DNA from: Rhodospirillales bacterium
Lineage (GTDB): Bacteria; Pseudomonadota; Alphaproteobacteria; Rhodospirillales; JABHCV01
Assembly (NCBI GenBank): GCA_016776705.1
Contig: JADHSW010000148.1
Span: 1-7,620, forward strand
DNA: 7,620 bases
Direction of reading: 5' to 3'
Below are positions 1-6,029 of this stretch, piece after piece (within the stretch, counting starts at the first letter, position 1; each line of letters opens with the position of its first letter). Both the position numbers and the translations under genes were made by a program. The notes under the pieces are model-generated. The model did no database searches and was not told the DNA's origin. It worked only from the letters and a program-made list of their open reading frames with translations.

Positions 1-2
1 TT

Positions 3-62
3 GAAACGCCTATTCATTCGACTGTTTATGGTGCCTTAAAATTCTACTCCGGCGGTGAGTGA
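3..62 (+). CDS. Possible 3' end of a rightward gene (partial)
   Basis: One forward frame is open from the window edge and stops at TGA 60-62, giving a 19-residue tail that ends KFYSGGE. I do not recognise it. Support is indirect: a rightward hairpin with a T-run follows about 50 bases later, as expected after a gene end, and the neighbouring chaperone gene converges on it. Another forward frame (tail LFMVP, stop at 37-39) is an equally short alternative, so even the frame is uncertain. Confidence 0.25.
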   Translation, partial: ETPIHSTVYGALKFYSGGE

Positions 63-110
63 ATGGATAATAAATGTCCGCTTTGAGGAGGGTAATGCAG
101 ACATTATTTT

Positions 111-134
111 GAAGTGCTGTTCACTTCCGTTTTT
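111..134 (+). terminator. Probable rightward rho-independent terminator
   Basis: A perfect 6-bp stem (GAAGTG at 111-116, CACTTC at 122-127) with a 5-base loop is followed after CG by five T residues at 130-134. On the + strand this has the form of an intrinsic terminator, although the stem is short and only half G+C. It would end a transcript entering from the left edge of the window. Read on the other strand, no T-run follows this stem, so it does not obviously serve the leftward operon. Confidence 0.45.
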
Positions 135-148
135 GACCCAAAACGGAA
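125..148. repeat. 9-bp inverted repeat downstream of the chaperone gene
   Basis: TTCCGTTTT (125-133) and AAAACGGAA (140-148) are perfect inverted arms around a 6-base loop, beginning 27 bases beyond the leftward chaperone stop. The stem is A/T-rich and has no T-run on either side, so it is a weak candidate for a 3'-end stabilising hairpin of the leftward mRNA. Its left arm shares bases 125-127 with the right arm of the neighbouring terminator hairpin, so on one RNA the two structures compete. Confidence 0.5.
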
Positions 149-175
149 ACTCACATGGAGGCCGGATATGAAAAT

Positions 176-862
176 CTAATGTTGTTGTTTCAACTCAGCA
201 TCAAGACGGGATAAATCCCGCTGATCAGCGGCGACAAAATCGCGCGTTAATATAGCAAATAGCCGATAAACTGGACCCTCCGCCAATTCCGTTACCTGGT
301 CACAAAACGGGCCTATCCATTTACCTAGGTGAGTGCCGAGAAATTCATTTTGTCTGCCTAGGAGAATAAGGGCGGTTTTCTCATCATCATTACTCCATGC
401 TTCCGCCTCCAGGTCCGTCATGTGCGCCATGAATTCCAGTTCGACGCTTATGTGGTCGGGAAGACCATGAAAATCTTTTTCATATTTAAATCCCAGTCCC
501 TCGATAAATTTCTTAACTGCACTTGTTTCCTTTCCCCAGAGGGAGCCACCGTTGATGCCACAGTGTACGGACTCATAGGGAGAAACATGATGTCCTGGTC
601 CGATGAACAGGCGGGAATATTCCAGGGATAAGTCGTTTAGTAACGTTTCGTTGGGCTTCAACGAAACCAGTTCTCGGGTATCAATTCCAGCAGTGGTCAA
701 TACCTCGAGATATTCCGGACTTAATAATTCATGCAAAAGATCACGTTTGATTTCGGAGCGAAAGACGGTGGCCAGGAGGCGATAGAGTCCTTGTCTCTCT
801 AATGCCATCCTGGCCATTTCTTCGGGTTTATCAATCCCCGTTGATTGTTCCATCTTGGCCAT
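176..862 (-). CDS. TorD-family molybdoenzyme maturation chaperone
   Basis: A 228-residue cytoplasmic protein of the TorD/DmsD/NarJ family, all-helical chaperones that bind the Tat signal of a molybdoenzyme and hold it for cofactor insertion before export. Seen in the sequence: the family core LFIGPG (85-90), SPYESV (94-99) and the signature FHGLPDHISVELEFM (131-145), with no signal peptide or membrane segment. Length is normal for the family. It is the last gene of the leftward operon, starting 5 bases after the stop of the molybdoenzyme gene, so that enzyme is almost certainly its client. The start at 862 lacks a strong ribosome-binding site (a GGAAAG lies rather far upstream), so translation may be coupled to the preceding gene. 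Starts at Met4 or Met16 are possible. The family assignment is secure; the substrate of the client enzyme cannot be read from the chaperone. Confidence 0.92.
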   Translation of the reverse strand: MAKMEQSTGIDKPEEMARMALERQGLYRLLATVFRSEIKRDLLHELLSPEYLEVLTTAGIDTRELVSLKPNETLLNDLSLEYSRLFIGPGHHVSPYESVHCGINGGSLWGKETSAVKKFIEGLGFKYEKDFHGLPDHISVELEFMAHMTDLEAEAWSNDDEKTALILLGRQNEFLGTHLGKWIGPFCDQVTELAEGPVYRLFAILTRDFVAADQRDLSRLDAELKQQH

Positions 863-867
863 GGATC

Positions 868-3390
868 TTAAGCTTTCCTTACCGAAACAACAGTGTCCAT
901 GAATCTCAGAGCGCCGGCTACCGGATCTGGCGCATTGGGAATGATCCAGTTCGGATGGGCGCCTCTGTCAGTCCACCACATATTGGCGTCATCGTCGTCT
1001 TCACGCCCGAAGGGGGACATATTGCCGGACGCGTACCGGCCGTATTCCCAGTGACCGCAGTGATGGGATATGGCGATGGTGCCCGGCACCACAGCGGGCG
1101 TTACCCGCGCCTTGATGTCGATTTCACCAATCGCAGATTTGACCTTGATAAGATCTCCTTCACTGATACCCAGGTCTTTCGCCGATTGCGGATTAATCCA
1201 GGCCGGATTGTCATGGTAGATTTCGGTCAACCACTTGCAATTCTGAGAGCGCGAGTGGATCTGGGCCGCAACCTTGAAAGTGGTAAGGATCATCTCACCG
1301 GGTTCCATGGCCTGATGTTCGGGAATCGCCGTCCAGGCCGGAAGGCCGGAGAGCTTCTTACCTGCCATCAGGGGTGAGTAGATCTCGAACAAGCCGGAAA
1401 GTGGCAGTTTGTCGGGTTTGAAACCGGCAAGTGCCTTGCCATCGACATCGACACCGACATAGGCCTTGTAGGCGCTCTTGGTGCCGCGATAGCCTTTCTT
1501 CATGGCTTCTTCTTCTGTCTTGGCGCCGGACTTCTTCCAGTTCCAGTAGGTGCCGGCGGCTTCATCAAAGATGACTCCTTCGGCCTTCAGTTTGTCGTCA
1601 CCGACAGCCTTCTTGTAGCTGTAGTATTTCGGCTTGGCTTTCGGGTCGTGATAGACGCCGGCTTTCTTCATGTACTCAAAACCACCGGCTGCTTTAACGG
1701 CAGGCGTTTTTTCACAGGCAATCTGGACAAATTCCTGTTTGGTTTTGAAACCAAGTGGGAAACCCATGCGTTCCGCCATATCGCAGCAGACATCGCCGAA
1801 ATCACGAACTTCACCCAACGGTTCGATGACTGGTTGGCGAAGAGCGTATTCGGGAATCTGTTTCGGCGAAACCATGTCCTCGTAGTCCCAGCGTTCCAGA
1901 TAGGTGGTATCAGGCAGGATGATATCCGCCAGAGCCGACGATTCGTCATAGAACGGGTTGACGGCGACATGGAACGGAATCAGTGTTTCATCCTTCAGAA
2001 TGTCGATGTTTTCCTGCACATTGCCGTTTGCGTAAACGGGTGTGTAGCAGTACGTCATATAGACATCAGGACGTCCCGCACTGCCATCTTTGATCATGGC
2101 CAGAACGTTGTGGCTGACGCCATGAGTCGGGAATACGGATTTTCCCTTGAAGCCGTGGGTAACCTTTAGGGCCTTGGCTTTCGGTTTGTTCTTCGGCCCT
2201 TTCGGATATTTCCAACTGGCCCCGACACCCCTGGTGCGACCACCCGGGTTTTCGATATTGCCGGTAATAGCCGCCAACATTTGCACGGCTCTTTCCCCAT
2301 CGACACCGTTGTAGTGACCGGCAACACCCCGATAGCTGAGAACGCAACCGGGTTTGGCATTGGCGAATTCGCGGGCAATCTTGGTGATTGTATCCGCGGG
2401 AACGCCGCTGAGTTTTTCAGCCCATGCCGGCGTGTACGATTTCAGGTGCGCTTTCAAGGCGGCAACTTTATCCGGCGTTGAGGCTTTGCGATCCGGGGTG
2501 ACCAGGCAGTATTTCAGGAATTCTTCGCCATCGCCCTTATAGAGATCTTCTTCCATAACGACATTGCACATGGCGAGAACGACCGCTAGGTCGGTTCCCG
2601 GTTTAACGGGCACCCATTCGGTCGATTTGGCCGCCGTGTTGGACAGTCGGACATCGAAAGTCACCATCTTGACGCCCCGATCAGACATGGCGCGCGCCAA
2701 GCGCTGAGCAACCGGAATGTGGTTGGTATGGGCTTCCAAAACACCTGAACCGAAATTCAGGATGTAATTGGTTTTGTCCAAATCCCAGTTATCGTAGTGC
2801 TTGCCCCAGGTCAGTTCCTGGGCCGTCCACTTGCCGGCTTCGCAGATGCTGGTGTGGTTGCCGATCGTTTTCGTACCATAGTTGGCAAGGAAAACACTCT
2901 TGATCAGTTTCGAGCAGCTGGATTTCATGCGTCCATAGTGGAACATGAATTTTTCCGGGTGACCGTCATCACGGAGCTTTTTCAAGCGCCCGGTGACTTC
3001 ATCCAGGGCGTCGTCCCAGCTGATCCGTTTCCATTTTCCTTCGCCCCGTTTACCGACGCGCTTCATGGGATACAGTATGCGGTCAGGATCATAAACCTGA
3101 TTGACACCTGCTTGGCCCTTGGCGCACATCTTACCTTCGGTTCGAATGGAATTCGGCTGGCCTTCGATTTTGACCAGACGACCGTCTTCAACATAAGTGA
3201 CATTTGGACACCGGGTTACACATTGCCAGCAGGCGCTGGGAATGAGTTGGCGTTCCTCACCTGTTTCCGGCGAGTAGTCCTTACCGGCCATAACCGACAC
3301 GGTTGCACCCCTCGCGAGTGTCGCGCCGCCGGCCAAGGGGAGCGTAGCCGATGCAGCGCCTAATTTTAGAAAATTACGACGATTGAACAT
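868..3390 (-). CDS. Tat-exported molybdopterin oxidoreductase, PsrA/PhsA/TtrA/ArrA-like catalytic subunit
   Basis: An 840-residue periplasmic catalytic subunit of the DMSO-reductase superfamily, expected to bind a bis-pyranopterin (MGD) molybdenum cofactor and one [4Fe-4S] cluster. Seen: a twin-arginine signal (NRRNFLKL, residues 3-10); the cluster motif C54-x2-C57-x3-C61-x27-C89 followed by Lys91; Cys183 in SICEA, the likely Mo ligand; and a C-terminal dinucleotide-binding domain from about 710, with NPAWINP, LGISEGD and the HHCGHWEYGRYA segment typical of the polysulfide/thiosulfate/arsenate reductase group. The start at 3390 is chosen because GGAGGT (3395-3400) sits 4 bases upstream; ATGs at 3405 and 3402 lie before or within this site. 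It begins 16 bases after the Fe-S subunit stop and is followed closely by its chaperone. The size is near ArrA, smaller than typical TtrA and larger than typical PhsA. The substrate is not decidable by eye: a sulfur compound is favoured from the OTR-type cytochrome next door, and arsenate or another oxyanion remains possible. Confidence 0.9.
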   Translation of the reverse strand: MFNRRNFLKLGAASATLPLAGGATLARGATVSVMAGKDYSPETGEERQLIPSACWQCVTRCPNVTYVEDGRLVKIEGQPNSIRTEGKMCAKGQAGVNQVYDPDRILYPMKRVGKRGEGKWKRISWDDALDEVTGRLKKLRDDGHPEKFMFHYGRMKSSCSKLIKSVFLANYGTKTIGNHTSICEAGKWTAQELTWGKHYDNWDLDKTNYILNFGSGVLEAHTNHIPVAQRLARAMSDRGVKMVTFDVRLSNTAAKSTEWVPVKPGTDLAVVLAMCNVVMEEDLYKGDGEEFLKYCLVTPDRKASTPDKVAALKAHLKSYTPAWAEKLSGVPADTITKIAREFANAKPGCVLSYRGVAGHYNGVDGERAVQMLAAITGNIENPGGRTRGVGASWKYPKGPKNKPKAKALKVTHGFKGKSVFPTHGVSHNVLAMIKDGSAGRPDVYMTYCYTPVYANGNVQENIDILKDETLIPFHVAVNPFYDESSALADIILPDTTYLERWDYEDMVSPKQIPEYALRQPVIEPLGEVRDFGDVCCDMAERMGFPLGFKTKQEFVQIACEKTPAVKAAGGFEYMKKAGVYHDPKAKPKYYSYKKAVGDDKLKAEGVIFDEAAGTYWNWKKSGAKTEEEAMKKGYRGTKSAYKAYVGVDVDGKALAGFKPDKLPLSGLFEIYSPLMAGKKLSGLPAWTAIPEHQAMEPGEMILTTFKVAAQIHSRSQNCKWLTEIYHDNPAWINPQSAKDLGISEGDLIKVKSAIGEIDIKARVTPAVVPGTIAISHHCGHWEYGRYASGNMSPFGREDDDDANMWWTDRGAHPNWIIPNAPDPVAGALRFMDTVVSVRKA

Positions 3391-3394
3391 TTCT

Positions 3395-3400
3395 ACCTCC
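3395..3400 (-). promoter_or_regulatory. Ribosome-binding site fixing the molybdoenzyme start
   Basis: On the leftward strand GGAGGT lies 4 bases before the ATG at 3390. This excludes the two upstream in-frame ATGs and leaves a protein whose Tat motif begins at residue 3. Confidence 0.8.
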
Positions 3401-3406
3401 ATCATG

Positions 3407-4162
3407 TCAGGCGGTCAGGGTCGGGCGGTTACGCTCGACACGCATATATTTGCCAGGTGTGGCATTCGGCTCCAGCTCGAGGCTAACGGCATCGATATAG
3501 AAAACGCTCAGATTGTTGCCCGTGTCGGCAACCAGCGTCTTTGCGTTTCCCTTAGCGATCAGTTTCGCAACATCGCTGCTTGGGTCGTTGATGTCGCCAA
3601 ATATCCGAGCCCTGCTGGGGCATGTGTTGACGCAGGCAGGTGTGACGCCTTCGCTAACACGGTGGAGGCAGAAGTCACACTTTTGCGCCTTGCCGGTAAC
3701 CGGATTCATGAAGGCTGAATCATATTCACATCCTGGAAGTTTTTCGTCGCCATCAACACATTTCTTGCAGGCGATGCACAGTTCCTGATCGAAAACCACG
3801 ATCCCGTCTTCTTCGCGCCGGTAAGCGGCTTCGACGGGGCAGATGGTAATACATTTCGCATCTGAGCATTGCTGGCACAGACGCGGCATGAATTTGCGAT
3901 CAACTTTGGGAAATTCGCCTGCTTCGACGAACTCAACCCAGGAACGCACGACGCCCAGGGGAAGGTCAAATTCACTTTTGCACGCTACCGAGCAAGCATG
4001 GCAGCCTTTACACATGCGGGTGTCGATGACCATTCCGTACTGAACGGAGGTCATGGCGGCACTCGCCATTTGGGGAGCCATCGCCGTTCCGGCAACCGCT
4101 ACCCCACCTACACCGAGGGTTTTCATAAATCCCCGCCGTGAGGTCGATACCTGTTTCTCCAT
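3407..4162 (-). CDS. Tat-exported four-cluster [4Fe-4S] electron-transfer subunit (TtrB/PsrB/ArrB-like)
   Basis: A 251-residue periplasmic Fe-S subunit of the DmsB/PsrB/TtrB family, which wires a molybdenum catalytic subunit to its redox partner. Seen: a twin-arginine signal (TSRRGFMK, residues 7-14) with a hydrophobic stretch to about 29 and an ASA cleavage region near 33-35; then sixteen cluster cysteines in four groups: C51/54/57/61, C96/99/104/108, C129/132/135/145 and C162/165/177/181. The third group is unusual: its last spacing is nine residues (VDGDEKLPG) where CX2CX2CX3C is usual. The start at 4162 is chosen because GGGAGAG (4169-4175) lies 6 bases upstream; the ATG at 4177 overlaps this site and has none of its own. 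It is the first gene of the operon, 16 bases ahead of the molybdoenzyme. A Tat signal on the Fe-S subunit and its position ahead of the catalytic gene recall ttrB and related systems, but the membrane subunit usually encoded with it is missing. Confidence 0.92.
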   Translation of the reverse strand: MEKQVSTSRRGFMKTLGVGGVAVAGTAMAPQMASAAMTSVQYGMVIDTRMCKGCHACSVACKSEFDLPLGVVRSWVEFVEAGEFPKVDRKFMPRLCQQCSDAKCITICPVEAAYRREEDGIVVFDQELCIACKKCVDGDEKLPGCEYDSAFMNPVTGKAQKCDFCLHRVSEGVTPACVNTCPSRARIFGDINDPSSDVAKLIAKGNAKTLVADTGNNLSVFYIDAVSLELEPNATPGKYMRVERNRPTLTA

Positions 4163-4168
4163 GGTAAA

Positions 4169-4175
4169 CTCTCCC
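4169..4175 (-). promoter_or_regulatory. Ribosome-binding site fixing the Fe-S subunit start
   Basis: GGGAGAG on the leftward strand, 6 bases before the ATG at 4162. It overlaps the upstream in-frame ATG at 4177, which is therefore unlikely to be the start. Confidence 0.75.
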
Positions 4176-4220
4176 ATTCAAAATTCTGGAATTCTCAAGA
4201 GAGTCTATCACTCCAATTTT

Positions 4221-4247
4221 TTCTCCGATCCGACATATGTCGGAGAA
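4221..4247. promoter_or_regulatory. Perfect 16-bp palindrome with overlapping 8-bp inverted repeat (candidate operator)
   Basis: TCCGACATATGTCGGA at 4229-4244 is a perfect palindrome. A second pairing overlaps it: TTCTCCGA (4221-4228) and TCGGAGAA (4240-4247) are perfect inverted arms 11 bases apart. The half-site TCCGA is thus repeated directly on the left and inverted on the right. The symmetry suggests a dimeric regulator. It does not match the FNR (TTGAT-N4-ATCAA) or CRP (TGTGA-N6-TCACA) consensus, so the protein that binds it is unknown. Confidence 0.55.
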
Positions 4248-4273
4248 CCAAGAATAAAAAAAAGGGAGAATTA

Positions 4274-4289
4274 TTATCGAATTCGATAA
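4274..4289. promoter_or_regulatory. Second perfect 16-bp palindrome (candidate operator)
   Basis: TTATCGAATTCGATAA is perfectly symmetric and lies 51 bases before the cytochrome start codon. The arrangement TTATC-N6-GATAA has the half-site spacing of CRP-type sites, but the half-site itself is not canonical for CRP or FNR. The Crp/Fnr-family regulator encoded at the other end of the cytochrome operon is the natural candidate to bind it; that link is inference. Confidence 0.5.
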
Positions 4290-4292
4290 CTC

Positions 4293-4315
4293 CGCAACTT
4301 GTATGCAAGGTTGCG
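4293..4315 (+). repeat. Bulged inverted repeat in the leader of the cytochrome operon
   Basis: CGCAAC (4293-4298) and GTTGCG (4310-4315) pair perfectly, and the inner TTG/CAA also pair with one bulged G, giving about nine base pairs with a 4-base loop. If transcribed it would form a hairpin ending 12 bases before the AGGGG ribosome-binding site; as DNA it could be a further protein site. Confidence 0.4.
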
Positions 4316-4327
4316 ATTATTTGGTTT

Positions 4328-4332
4328 AGGGG
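4328..4332 (+). promoter_or_regulatory. Ribosome-binding site fixing the multiheme cytochrome start
   Basis: AGGGG lies 8 bases before the ATG at 4341. The earlier in-frame ATG at 4299 has no such site, falls inside an inverted repeat, and would put 14 extra residues ahead of the signal peptide. Confidence 0.7.
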
Positions 4333-4340
4333 TTTTAAAA

Positions 4341-6029
4341 ATGTTGCACAGGGAAAAGCGGAACGTGTTTTTCTGGCGTGCTCTGCAAGCGGTATTTGTG
4401 CTGGTTGCGTTTCTTTTCGCACCTGTCTCCAATGCCAGTGGAGCAGATAACGGCCCGACCATTATGTTGGGCCCAATGCCGGACATGTCCAAGCCACGCA
4501 TCGTTACGTCAACGGCAGATCATTCAAGATTTGAAGTGCTGAACAAGAAATTCCGCAAAGTCAGCAACATCACCAAAGTTTGTCTGAGCTGTCACAATGA
4601 AGGTGGCAAGCAAATACATAAGACAAAGCACTGGAGCTGGGAATTTACCAACCCTGACACTCAGCAGCAACTTGGGGCACGCCATATCATCAATAATTTC
4701 TTTATGAGCACGGCCTCGAACGAAGCTTCGTGTAGCCACTGTCATATCGGTTCAGGATGGAAAGGAAACAAATTCAATTTTAAGAGCGAAACCAATGTCG
4801 ACTGCCTGACGTGTCATGACACCACAGGTAAATACGCCTTCAAGAAATTCCACACTGCGCGTGGGAATTGCACAGTTTGCCATGAAGAAATTCCTGAAAC
4901 ACCGGGTGATAAAAAGCACAAAACCAACCTTACCGAAATCGCATTGAATGTTGGCCCAACAAGCCGACGAACCTGCGGAAGTTGTCATTTCATGGGCGGC
5001 GGTGGCGTCAATGTGAAACACGGCGACCTTGGACCGTCACTCACCCAGCCGACTTTCCAGCTTGACGTTCACATGGATGCCGAGGGGCTCAACTTCAGCT
5101 GCACCAGTTGCCATAGCACCGATCAGCATGCCGTCAGGGGCAGCCGCTATGAGAGCGAAGCCAATGACATTAGCGGCATCACGGTTCCCAGCAACAGAGA
5201 CCCCCGCCGGAGTTCCTGCGTCTCATGCCATGGCGACCGACCGATGGAGAATGAAAAACTCAACGACCACACAGACAAAATAGCCTGTCAAACCTGTCAC
5301 ATTCCTTCTATTGCCCGTGGCGGTCACGCAACCAAGACACGTTGGGACTGGTCCACATCCGGTAAACTTGATGACAGTGGCAAGCCGTTTGTGAAGAGAG
5401 ACGAACAAGGGAACGTCATCTACAGCACTGAGAAAGGCGATTCTTCCTGGGCCGAGAACCTCAAACCCGAATACATCTGGTCCAGCGGCACAGCCCTTTA
5501 CACTTTGCTCGATGACAAAATTGACCCCAACAAGCCAGTCCCCATCAACGCCTTTCTTGGTAATCCAGAAGATTCGAGATCACGTATTACCCCCATTAAG
5601 AAAATGCGGAGCAAGCAACCCTATGATGCAGAAAAAAACTCTCTGGTTGCCGTTAATCTGTTCGCCCTGAATCGGTTCGCCAATGACAAGAACGCCTATT
5701 GGCGGACGTTGGACTGGGAACGAGCCATTGCCAAGGGGATGAAAAAAGCGGGTAAAGAATTCAGTGGCAAGGTGGGCTTTGTAGAGACGGAAATGCTCTG
5801 GCCGGTCAACCATATGGTCGCCCCCGCCAAAAATGCTCTTGAATGCGTCGAATGCCATAGTCGTGATGGTCGGTTCAAGGACATCGATGGTGTCTATATT
5901 CCTGCCCGGGACAGAGTTCCGTTAATCGAATGGTTCGGTTGGGGAATGGTATTGGCGACCCTTTGCGGCGTATTGCTGCACGGTCTAATGCGCATCATCC
6001 TCAGGAATAATGGGAGGGCCAAGTCATGA
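4341..6029 (+). CDS. OTR-family multiheme cytochrome c with nine heme motifs and a C-terminal membrane anchor
   Basis: A 562-residue periplasmic cytochrome of the octaheme tetrathionate reductase family; the characterised Shewanella member reduces tetrathionate, nitrite and hydroxylamine in vitro. Seen: a Sec signal (basic residues 4-7, hydrophobic 15-28, cleavage near SNA, 30-32); nine CXXCH motifs beginning at 81, 131, 155, 177, 212, 254, 293, 316 and 502; the family segment GGGGVNVKHGDL (219-230) with Lys226, a candidate for the lysine that ligates the active-site heme; LDVHMDAEGLNF (241-252) before the sixth motif; and KQPYDAE and EMLWPVNHMVAP before the last. As I recall it the family has eight hemes; the motif at 177-181 (CTVCH) lies in the normally heme-free stretch between motifs 3 and 5. 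After the last motif a membrane helix (about 528-548, containing His547) anchors the protein. The gene overlaps the downstream cytochrome b by 4 bp, so the two are very probably one complex. Family is sure; the physiological substrate is not. Confidence 0.9.
   Translation: MLHREKRNVFFWRALQAVFVLVAFLFAPVSNASGADNGPTIMLGPMPDMSKPRIVTSTADHSRFEVLNKKFRKVSNITKVCLSCHNEGGKQIHKTKHWSWEFTNPDTQQQLGARHIINNFFMSTASNEASCSHCHIGSGWKGNKFNFKSETNVDCLTCHDTTGKYAFKKFHTARGNCTVCHEEIPETPGDKKHKTNLTEIALNVGPTSRRTCGSCHFMGGGGVNVKHGDLGPSLTQPTFQLDVHMDAEGLNFSCTSCHSTDQHAVRGSRYESEANDISGITVPSNRDPRRSSCVSCHGDRPMENEKLNDHTDKIACQTCHIPSIARGGHATKTRWDWSTSGKLDDSGKPFVKRDEQGNVIYSTEKGDSSWAENLKPEYIWSSGTALYTLLDDKIDPNKPVPINAFLGNPEDSRSRITPIKKMRSKQPYDAEKNSLVAVNLFALNRFANDKNAYWRTLDWERAIAKGMKKAGKEFSGKVGFVETEMLWPVNHMVAPAKNALECVECHSRDGRFKDIDGVYIPARDRVPLIEWFGWGMVLATLCGVLLHGLMRIILRNNGRAKS

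Larger units (their letters stand above)
4163..4340. promoter_or_regulatory. Divergent promoter region between the Mo-enzyme and cytochrome operons
   Basis: This 178-base A/T-rich gap must hold the promoters of both operons. It contains two perfect 16-bp palindromes, a bulged inverted repeat, an A8 run at 4255-4262, and the ribosome-binding sites of both first genes. TATTAT at 4272-4277 could be a rightward -10 element, but no good -35 is found at the right distance, so the promoters may need an activator. I cannot place the start sites. Confidence 0.7.

Noticed and set aside
802..1377. 191-codon open frame on the + strand
   Set aside because: Lies opposite the well-supported molybdoenzyme and chaperone genes; the translation has no recognisable domain. 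The same applies to the other long + frames at 1648-2169 and 2797-3363.
2842..2844. Selenocysteine at the Mo-ligand position
   Set aside because: The codon is TGC (Cys) and there is no in-frame TGA inside the gene.
3994..4012. CKGCH in the Fe-S subunit matches the heme c motif CXXCH
   Set aside because: It is part of the C51-x2-C54-x2-C57-x3-C61 ferredoxin pattern in a protein with sixteen ordered cluster cysteines; the histidine is coincidental.
4163..4177. ATG at 4177 as start of the Fe-S subunit
   Set aside because: It overlaps the GGGAGAG site that serves the ATG at 4162 and has no site of its own.
4255..4289. Palindrome at 4274-4289 plus the T8 run on the leftward strand as a terminator
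   Set aside because: The stem is A/T-rich and the T-run begins 11 bases past it, with no gene on that strand upstream to terminate; an operator is more plausible.
4299..4340. Upstream ATG at 4299 as start of the multiheme cytochrome
   Set aside because: No ribosome-binding site; it lies inside an inverted repeat and would add 14 residues ahead of a complete signal peptide. ATG 4341 has AGGGG 8 bases upstream.
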